From assembly GCA_002839245.1 (NCBI GenBank), contig PGXR01000130.1, forward strand, positions 1 to 8,848: a stretch of DNA of 8,848 nucleotides, in the 5' to 3' direction. Shown here piece after piece: positions 1 through 4,929 of this stretch. Source of the stretch: Spirochaetae bacterium HGW-Spirochaetae-7. GTDB taxonomy: Bacteria > Spirochaetota > Spirochaetia > Treponematales > UBA12059. The translations under genes and the position numbers were made by a program. Below the pieces are notes generated by a model, which saw nothing but the letters and a program-made list of their open reading frames with translations, did no database searches and was not told the DNA's origin. The stretch's first letter is position 1. The number at the start of each line of letters is the position of its first letter.

Positions 1-330
1 TCCCAGGATGCCGCCACCCTCCACCCAGGACAGGCAGCGCCTGAACGACTCGGTGTCCACGCCCGAGCGGTCGATGGGAATGGCGTTCCAGATCGAAGCG
101 AGATAACGATAGATTCCTTTTTCGAGGTTCTCCTTCTTGCTCAGCGCGGCCAGCTTGGTGGACGGCACGAAAGTGGCGAGAAGGGGCGCCTCGAGGAAGT
201 TGATGTGGTTGGTCACCAGGATGGCGGGACCATCCAGTGGCAGCCGCTTGAGTTCCTCGATGTCCAGCTTGCACAACGTCCTGAGGAGGTTTCGAATGAT
301 GGCGTTCATGATAACGGCGTCCAGGCTCAT
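1..330 (-). CDS. PlsC-type 1-acyl-glycerol-phosphate acyltransferase, N-terminal part (cut by window edge)
   Basis: The frame is open from ATG at 330 to the left edge, giving 110 codons with no stop, so the gene is 3'-truncated by the window. The product is likely a membrane-associated acyltransferase that moves an acyl chain onto lysophosphatidate or a similar lysolipid. What is visible: residues 36-47 read AILVTNHINFLE, matching PlsC block I (NHxxxxD) with Glu in place of the final Asp. Residues about 82-90 read NAIPIDRSG, matching block II (the substrate-binding IxR region). The last visible residues (VEGGGILG) lead into where the FPEGTRS block III would fall, just outside the window. There is no obvious cleavable signal peptide. 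The start codon overlaps the stop of the DUF1846 gene as ATGA, so translation is probably coupled to it. The exact acyl acceptor cannot be told from this fragment. Confidence 0.82.
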   Translation of the reverse strand, partial: MSLDAVIMNAIIRNLLRTLCKLDIEELKRLPLDGPAILVTNHINFLEAPLLATFVPSTKLAALSKKENLEKGIYRYLASIWNAIPIDRSGVDTESFRRCLSWVEGGGILG

Positions 331-1838
331 TTTATCGGTATGTCCTTTCCGGCGAAGGTGGCATCGCTGGTCGCGTTCAGGCCCAGGTTCCTGAGGCCCG
401 CCTCGTCGCCCGGCCCGGGGAAATGGGACAGGTGCAGCTCGCAGCCCTTGAGCTGTTTCAGGGCTTCCATCGCTGCCTGCGCTGCCGGATTCATGGCTGC
501 GGATACGGCGAGGGCGACCAGGGCTTCGTCGAGGTTGAGGCTCTCGCTCTTGCGCTCGAGGACGTGGAGCTTGAGCGTGCGGATTGATTCCGTGACTACC
601 GGCGGAAGCAGGTGTATCGTGTCCGGTATGCCCGCCAGGAGCTTGGAGGTGTTCAGCACCACGGCGCTGGCCGCGTGAAAAAGGCTCGAGTTCTTTCCGG
701 TGATTATGCGGCCGTCCTTCAGCTCTATCGCGGCGCCGCAGAAGATGCCGTCGTGGCCCTTCCTGCCCGCGGCGGCCTCCATGGCAGCCTCCCTGGCGGG
801 CGTCACCACGCGCCGGTCTAGGCAGCTGGCGTCGAGGCTTTCCATGATGGCATCGACCCTGTTAAGCGTCGCCGTGTCGGCTATGCCCAGCGCGTATTCG
901 CCCGCTATCCTGAAACGGCGGCGTATCACCTCCTGGCGGGCCGCTTCCTTGCACGCTTCGTCGTCGACGATGCCCGTGGCGATGCGGTTGACGCCCATGT
1001 CGGTCGGCGACTTGTATATCTGGCCGGTGCCCATCCTCTGGAGCATGCGGCTGAGTACCGGGAACACCTCGACATCGCGGTTGTAATTGATGGAGACCGC
1101 GCCGTAGGCCTCGAGGTGGAAAGGATCCACGCAGTTGAAGTCGCCGAGCTCCGCGGTAGCCGCTTCGTATGCCACATTGACCGGGTGCTTGAGCGGAAGG
1201 TTCCATACGGGGAAGGTCTCGAACTTCGAATAGGCTGCGGGCCTCCCGGCCATCCTGTCGTGGTAGAGCAGGGTAAGGGCGGTCGCCAGCTTGCCCGAGC
1301 CCGGGCCGGGACCGGTTATGACGACTATGGGTTTCGTGGTCGGTACATAGGCATTGGCGCCGTAGCCTTCGGGGCTGACTATCAGGTCGACGTCGTTGGG
1401 GTAGCCCTTGGTGAAACGGTGCGTGAAGACCGGCACCCCGAATCTCTCGAGCCTGGTGCGGAACTGGACGGCGGCCGGCTGCTCGTCGAACCGCGTGATG
1501 ACTACGCCGGCGACGCCGACGCCCCACTCGGCCAGCTCGTCGACGACGCGCAGCGCGTCGGCGTCGTAGGTTATCCCGAAGTCGCCTCGCAGCTTCTTGC
1601 GTTCTATGTCGCCCGCGTGTATGCACAGGACGACCTCGGCCCGGTCCTTGAGGCGCGCAAGCAGCCGCATCTTGACGTTGGGGTCATAGCCGGGCAGGAC
1701 CCTGGCGGCATGGTAATCCCACAGCAGCTTGCCGCCGAACTCCAGGTACAGCTTCTCGTTCCTGTCCGCCCGTTCCAGTATGAATGACGCCTGTTCCGCC
1801 AGGTACTTGTCGTTGTCGAATGCCTTGGTTTCGGTCAT
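327..1838 (-). CDS. DUF1846 family protein (conserved, function unknown)
   Basis: This encodes 503 aa, about the usual length for DUF1846 (Pfam PF08903). The family is widespread in Clostridia, streptococci, Actinobacteria and spirochaetes. Structures exist from structural genomics work, but no reaction is established as far as I know. Family hallmarks I recognise are FDNDKYLAEQ (residues 7-16), KLYLEFGGKL (29-38), RVLPGYDPNVK (46-56), AGDIERKKLRGDFGITYD (75-92), HRFTKGYPNDVD (140-151) and YKSPTDMGVNR (275-285). A glycine-rich loop, GPGPGSGKLAT (176-186), resembles a nucleotide-binding P-loop, but nucleotide binding is inference. I chose ATG at 1838 over longer in-frame starts because conservation begins there and an AGGAG lies 5 nt upstream. 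The gene is transcribed divergently from the GPH transporter and overlaps the downstream acyltransferase by 4 nt (ATGA). It appears complete. No signal peptide or membrane segment is seen, so it is probably cytosolic. Confidence 0.93.
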   Translation of the reverse strand: MTETKAFDNDKYLAEQASFILERADRNEKLYLEFGGKLLWDYHAARVLPGYDPNVKMRLLARLKDRAEVVLCIHAGDIERKKLRGDFGITYDADALRVVDELAEWGVGVAGVVITRFDEQPAAVQFRTRLERFGVPVFTHRFTKGYPNDVDLIVSPEGYGANAYVPTTKPIVVITGPGPGSGKLATALTLLYHDRMAGRPAAYSKFETFPVWNLPLKHPVNVAYEAATAELGDFNCVDPFHLEAYGAVSINYNRDVEVFPVLSRMLQRMGTGQIYKSPTDMGVNRIATGIVDDEACKEAARQEVIRRRFRIAGEYALGIADTATLNRVDAIMESLDASCLDRRVVTPAREAAMEAAAGRKGHDGIFCGAAIELKDGRIITGKNSSLFHAASAVVLNTSKLLAGIPDTIHLLPPVVTESIRTLKLHVLERKSESLNLDEALVALAVSAAMNPAAQAAMEALKQLKGCELHLSHFPGPGDEAGLRNLGLNATSDATFAGKDIPIK

Positions 1839-1843
1839 GGTCG

Positions 1844-1848
1844 CTCCT
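1844..1848 (-). promoter_or_regulatory. Ribosome binding site of the DUF1846 gene
   Basis: An AGGAG sits 5 nt before ATG at 1838. It fixes this start against the open frame that continues upstream to about 1988, whose translation is proline/arginine-rich and unlike the family. Confidence 0.75.
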
Positions 1849-1959
1849 CGCCTCTGTGGGGCATAGTAACCCGAACCGGGCGGGAACTTGAATGCCCCCC
1901 GAGGCGGCAATGGTCCGCCTGACGGCTTGCGCAGGTCGTATGCGGCACGTATCCTTGTA

Positions 1960-1978
1960 CCTGATATCTGGTATCGGG
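1960..1978. promoter_or_regulatory. Imperfect inverted repeat, candidate operator
   Basis: CCTGATA (1960-1966), spacer TCTGG, TATCGGG (1972-1978): the arms pair at 6 of 7 positions. The repeat lies over the predicted start of the rightward transcript and about 35 nt before the transporter's start codon, a position where a repressor could act. It could equally be a chance repeat, and no regulator gene is visible in the window. Confidence 0.25.
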
Positions 1979-2002
1979 GGCGGTGCACGTCGGGCTGCTA
2001 TT

Positions 2003-2006
2003 GGAG
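2003..2006 (+). promoter_or_regulatory. Ribosome binding site favouring a TTG start for the transporter
   Basis: GGAG lies 6 nt before TTG at 2013. The other in-frame starts (GTG 1983, GTG 2028, ATG 2055) have no comparable upstream purine run, so this site is the main reason for choosing TTG. Confidence 0.5.
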
Positions 2007-2012
2007 ATCCCA

Positions 2013-3443
2013 TTGAAAGTTGAGCGCGTGATCACGGTACCGGTATCCGACAAGATGTCCTATGGCGTCGGCAATCTTGCCACGGGCATCGCCATGCAGA
2101 TACTCGGCACCTACCTCGTATTCTATTCGACTGCCATCCTGCACCTGCCGGGCCGATTCATCGGCATGGTGATGGGCGTCAGCATCCTGTGGGATGCGGT
2201 TACCGATCCGGTGATGGGCTACGTATCCGACAGGACCAGGTCGAAGCGCTTGGGCAAGCGTCATCCCTACCTGATAGCCGGTGCCGTGGGAATAGCGCTG
2301 ACCAACTACCTGATCTGGAACATCGCGCCGGCATTGAGTCCCGGCGTCAAGCTGGTGCTGATAAGCGCTTGCATCCTGTTGTTCAAGACCTTCATGACGA
2401 TCTATGTCACGCCCTATACGGCCCTTGGCGCCGAGCTCTCGGTCGACTACTACGAGAGGACGTCGATACAGGGAATCAAGTCAATCTTCTTCATCCTGGG
2501 CCTTGCCTTCGTTTCGGTCGCCGGCATGTACGTCTTCTTCAAGCCGTCGCAGGCCTTTCCCGTCGGCCAGCTCAATCCCCGCGCCTATTCGATGATGGGA
2601 TCATGGTCGTCAATAGTCGTCGTTCTGGCCGCGGTTTGGTGCTTCGTCGCGACCCTCAAGTACGTGCCCCTGATCCGGACCCGCGACCGGGCTCCCGAAG
2701 GCGCAGTAGCGCCTGGCTTCCGCTCGGCGATGTCCCACGCCTTCGGCAACAAGCCTTTCCGCAAGGTCGTGTATTCGTACACGTTCAGCAACCTCGCGTC
2801 CGCGCTGATGGCGAATCTGGGGATGATAGTCTTCACGTACACCTTCGGGCTGGGAGGCGACAGGATAGCCGCGATCCTGGCCGTGCAGTTCCTGTTCGCG
2901 ATCCTGTCGCAGCCGGTCTGGATGGCGGTGTCCACCCGTTACGGCAAGATGCCCGCGCTGGTGCTCGGCTTCTGCCTCGGCATCGCCGGCAGCGTCTGGT
3001 TCGCGATCCTGGTGATTTTAAACGGTTCGGTGCAGGACAACGTGCTAGCGTTCATGCCCTTCGCGCTGTGCGTCGGTTCGGGGATAGGAGCCCTGTTCAC
3101 CCTGCCCCTGTCGATGGTGGCGGACACGGTCGACCTCGACGAGGCCGGCGGCGGCACCAGGAATGAAGGCGTCTACTTTGGCTCGCTTACCCTTGTGTAC
3201 AAGCTGTCGCAGGCAGTGGCCATCATCGTGATAGGGGTCATGCTCGACATCACCGGCTTCGACTCCTCCCTGCCGCGTCAGGCTTCCTCGACCCTGGTCT
3301 CACTTGGGATGATCCTGGGCCTGGGCGGCATAGCGAGCTTCGTGGCAGCCATAGCCTGCCTGCGAGGCTACGACCTCACCGAGAAAGCCGTCGAAGACTG
3401 CCGCGAGCAAATCGCCGGGCGGAAAAGAACCGGCATCGTCTAG
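2013..3443 (+). CDS. GPH-family (MelB-like) sodium/proton-coupled sugar symporter, MFS fold
   Basis: This is a 476-aa integral membrane protein of about 12 hydrophobic segments, the normal size for the glycoside-pentoside-hexuronide:cation symporter family. It has the N-terminal YGVGNLATG (residues 17-25). The GPH signature follows helix 2: D61-A-V-T-D65-P, then G69, D73-R-T and G81-K-R-H-P-Y86. In MelB-type proteins the acidic residues of this region bind the coupling cation. The second half carries the matching MVADTVDLDE (368-377) and GTRNEG (381-386), followed by Lys397. The C-terminus ends shortly after the last helix with no PTS EIIA domain, so PTS-type phosphorylation control is unlikely. 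The start is TTG 2013 with GGAG 6 nt upstream; ATG 2055 would remove only 14 residues. It is transcribed alone, divergent from DUF1846 and convergent with ygeW. The substrate is unknown: a glycoside, pentoside or uronide is the family default, and a role in nucleoside or purine uptake is only guilt by proximity. Confidence 0.88.
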   Translation: MKVERVITVPVSDKMSYGVGNLATGIAMQILGTYLVFYSTAILHLPGRFIGMVMGVSILWDAVTDPVMGYVSDRTRSKRLGKRHPYLIAGAVGIALTNYLIWNIAPALSPGVKLVLISACILLFKTFMTIYVTPYTALGAELSVDYYERTSIQGIKSIFFILGLAFVSVAGMYVFFKPSQAFPVGQLNPRAYSMMGSWSSIVVVLAAVWCFVATLKYVPLIRTRDRAPEGAVAPGFRSAMSHAFGNKPFRKVVYSYTFSNLASALMANLGMIVFTYTFGLGGDRIAAILAVQFLFAILSQPVWMAVSTRYGKMPALVLGFCLGIAGSVWFAILVILNGSVQDNVLAFMPFALCVGSGIGALFTLPLSMVADTVDLDEAGGGTRNEGVYFGSLTLVYKLSQAVAIIVIGVMLDITGFDSSLPRQASSTLVSLGMILGLGGIASFVAAIACLRGYDLTEKAVEDCREQIAGRKRTGIV

Positions 3444-3460
3444 ATACCCCCTGAGAACAG

Positions 3461-3524
3461 GGAAGGGACGGCAGGAAACCATCGCGGGTCGCCTGTCGTC
3501 CCTTCCTCAGCCCACTCCTTTTTT
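3461..3524 (+). terminator. Intrinsic-terminator-like hairpin after the GPH transporter
   Basis: A 15-nt arm at 3461-3475 (GGAAGGGACGGCAGG) pairs with 3492-3506 (CCTGTCGTCCCTTCC), with a single G-U wobble and a 16-nt loop. A run of six T follows at 3519-3524. CTGA (3451-3454) could also pair with TCAG (3507-3510) across a bulge, bringing the stem to within 8 nt of the T-run. The stem begins 17 nt after the transporter stop codon. Its orientation fits plus-strand termination, as there is no T-run on the other strand. Confidence 0.75.
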
Positions 3525-3543
3525 ATATATCGGCGAGCACGAG

Positions 3544-3565
3544 GCCCCTGGATTGAATCAGGGGC
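3544..3565 (-). terminator. Hairpin just after ygeW, possible terminator of the purine operon
   Basis: GCCCCTG (3544-3550) pairs perfectly with CAGGGGC (3559-3565) around an 8-nt loop, starting 8 nt after the ygeW stop codon in the minus direction. There is no T-run directly after it on the minus strand, so it is not a textbook intrinsic terminator. It may be a pause or 3'-end-protecting hairpin. Confidence 0.4.
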
Positions 3566-3573
3566 GATTTGGG

Positions 3574-4770
3574 TTACAGTATCTCGCGCTTGGTTTCACG
3601 CTCCAGCAACGCCTTGAGTGTGGCGGCGGGGTTCTTGCGCTTGCCGAGGAGTATCATCGCGGCGATGATGTACGGCTTGTAGCTGGCCTCGCGGTAGGTA
3701 TCGTCGCGGTAGCGGTCGAATACGCTGTCGGCGACTTCTCCTGCCTTGCACGATACGCCGGTGATGTCGGCGGGCAGGCAGTGCATGTACAACGCCTTGC
3801 CACCGCGGGTAAGCTTCATCTTCTGCTCAGTGCACTCCCAGTCCTTGAACTTGGCGTTGTTGGCGAGGCACTGCTTCTCGAGGTCCTTGAGGCCGCCCTG
3901 GTCGCCCGCGTGCAGGAGAGGGACGCGCTGCAGCATCACGTCGTACGGTGCCCAGCTCTTGGGATAGACGATATCGGCGTCCTTGAATGCCGCGTCCATC
4001 GAGTTGACGTGACTGAACGATCCGCCCGACTCCTTGGCCTGCTTCTTCGACAGTTCGACGACGTCCGGTATCAGGTCGTAGCCTTCGGGGTGGGCCAGGG
4101 AGACGTCCATGCCGAAGCGGCTCGCCAACCCGATGATGCCCTGGGGCACCGACAAGGGTTTGCCGTAGGAAGGAGAATAGGCCCAGGTCATCGCCAGCTT
4201 CTTGCCCTTGAGCTTGTCGATTCCGCCGAAGTGGTGGGCCAGGTGCAGGATGTCGGCCATGGCCTGCGTGGGATGGTCGATGTCGCTCTGGAGGTTGACG
4301 ACGGTCGGCCTGTCGGGAAGCACGCCCGCGGCGACGCCTTCGTCAAGCGACTTGGCGACTTCCCTCTGGTACTTGTCGCCCTCGCCAAGGTACATGTCGT
4401 CGCGTATGCCGATGGCCTCGGACAGGAAGCTTATCATGTTGGCTGTCTCGCGGACGGTCTCGCCGTGGGCGATCTGGCTCTTGCCCTCGTCCAGGTCCTG
4501 GACGTAGAGCCCGAGTAGGTCGGCGGCGCTCGCGTAGGAGAAGCGCGTGCGGGTAGAGTTGTCCCTGAAGTTCGAGACCGCGATGCCAGAGTCCCAGATT
4601 TTGGGGCTGATGTTCGCCTCGCGCATGGCGCGGAGCGCGTCGGCGACGAGGAATGTCGCATCGAGTTCATCGCGGCTCTTCTCCCAGGTCAGGAGAAAAT
4701 CCTTGTGGTACATGTCGATTTTTTTCTTCGACAGTTCATTGATGAGTTTCTGGATTTCACTGGTGTTCAT
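3574..4770 (-). CDS. ygeW: Knotted carbamoyltransferase YgeW
   Basis: From ATG at 4770 this is 398 aa, almost the size of E. coli YgeW (about 396 aa) and closely similar along its whole length as I remember it. It belongs to the trefoil-knotted aspartate/ornithine transcarbamylase superfamily. The carbamoyl-phosphate loop is STRTR (residues 72-76), HPTQ is at 166-169 and the HCLPAD motif at 330-335, so the catalytic apparatus looks intact. YgeW-specific stretches include DLDEGKSQIAHGETVRETAN (92-111) and TWAYSPSYGKPLSVPQG (195-211). The physiological substrate is unsettled; the family always sits in the anaerobic purine/urate gene set, and a ureido or carbamoyl intermediate of ring breakdown is the usual proposal. 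A strong GGAGG lies 6 nt before ATG 4770. The frame stays open for another 53 codons upstream to an ATG overlapping the xdhD stop, so a 451-aa form is possible (see the separate entry). It is the last gene of the leftward operon in this window. Confidence 0.95.
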   Translation of the reverse strand: MNTSEIQKLINELSKKKIDMYHKDFLLTWEKSRDELDATFLVADALRAMREANISPKIWDSGIAVSNFRDNSTRTRFSYASAADLLGLYVQDLDEGKSQIAHGETVRETANMISFLSEAIGIRDDMYLGEGDKYQREVAKSLDEGVAAGVLPDRPTVVNLQSDIDHPTQAMADILHLAHHFGGIDKLKGKKLAMTWAYSPSYGKPLSVPQGIIGLASRFGMDVSLAHPEGYDLIPDVVELSKKQAKESGGSFSHVNSMDAAFKDADIVYPKSWAPYDVMLQRVPLLHAGDQGGLKDLEKQCLANNAKFKDWECTEQKMKLTRGGKALYMHCLPADITGVSCKAGEVADSVFDRYRDDTYREASYKPYIIAAMILLGKRKNPAATLKALLERETKREIL

Positions 4771-4929
4771 TTCTTCCCTCCGATAGTCTTCGATTACGTC
4801 CCTCAGGGGGACCATTTTCCCGTCTTTGACGACGGTAGCGCAGAAACTGGGTGATGCGAAGGATATGGGATCCTTGCGGAATATCGCCTTCAACGCGTCG
4901 CGAAGGCCGGGGCCTCTGCCCTTGATCAT
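4771..4929 (-). other. In-frame 53-codon coding-like extension upstream of YgeW
   Basis: From ATG at 4929, which overlaps the xdhD stop as ATGA, the frame runs without a stop straight into YgeW. The peptide begins MIKGRGPGLRDALKAIF, contains DPISFASPSFCATVVKDGK and ends near PLRDVIEDYRREE. Its composition is protein-like, and 37 of its 53 codons end in G or C, as expected for coding DNA here. I do not recognise the domain; E. coli YgeW as I recall it has nothing corresponding. Little Shine-Dalgarno signal precedes ATG 4929, so its use would rely on coupling to xdhD. It may be an N-terminal domain of a longer YgeW form, or a spacer that happens to be open. Confidence 0.55.
4777..4781 (-). promoter_or_regulatory. 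Strong ribosome binding site for the short YgeW form
   Basis: GGAGG lies 6 nt before ATG 4770. It supports initiation exactly where similarity to E. coli YgeW begins, although it lies inside an open frame that starts further upstream. Confidence 0.7.

Larger units (their letters stand above)
1839..2012. promoter_or_regulatory. Divergent intergenic region with weak promoter candidates
   Basis: These 174 nt separate the start of the DUF1846 gene (leftward) from the start of the GPH transporter (rightward), so promoters for both must lie here or overlap the genes. Candidates seen by eye are weak. Leftward: TTCAAG (1892-1887), 18 nt, TACTAT (1868-1863), which would give a leader of about 20 nt containing the AGGAG. 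Rightward: TTGCGC (1927-1932), 17 nt, TATCCT (1950-1955), which would give a leader of about 50 nt. Each matches the sigma-70 boxes at only 3-4 of 6 positions. No small gene, tRNA or riboswitch is recognised here. Confidence 0.3.

Noticed and set aside
1839..1988. 50-codon N-terminal extension of the DUF1846 protein
   Set aside because: The family begins at the chosen ATG with an AGGAG in place; the extension is Pro/Arg/Gly-rich and covers the intergenic region.
2189..3166. 325-codon plus-strand frame overlapping the symporter
   Set aside because: It is an Arg-rich out-of-frame shadow. The symporter frame carries the full GPH signature and membrane segments.
3553..4518. 321-codon open frame on the plus strand, antisense to ygeW
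   Set aside because: The minus strand is unmistakable YgeW, and the plus translation has no recognisable motif.
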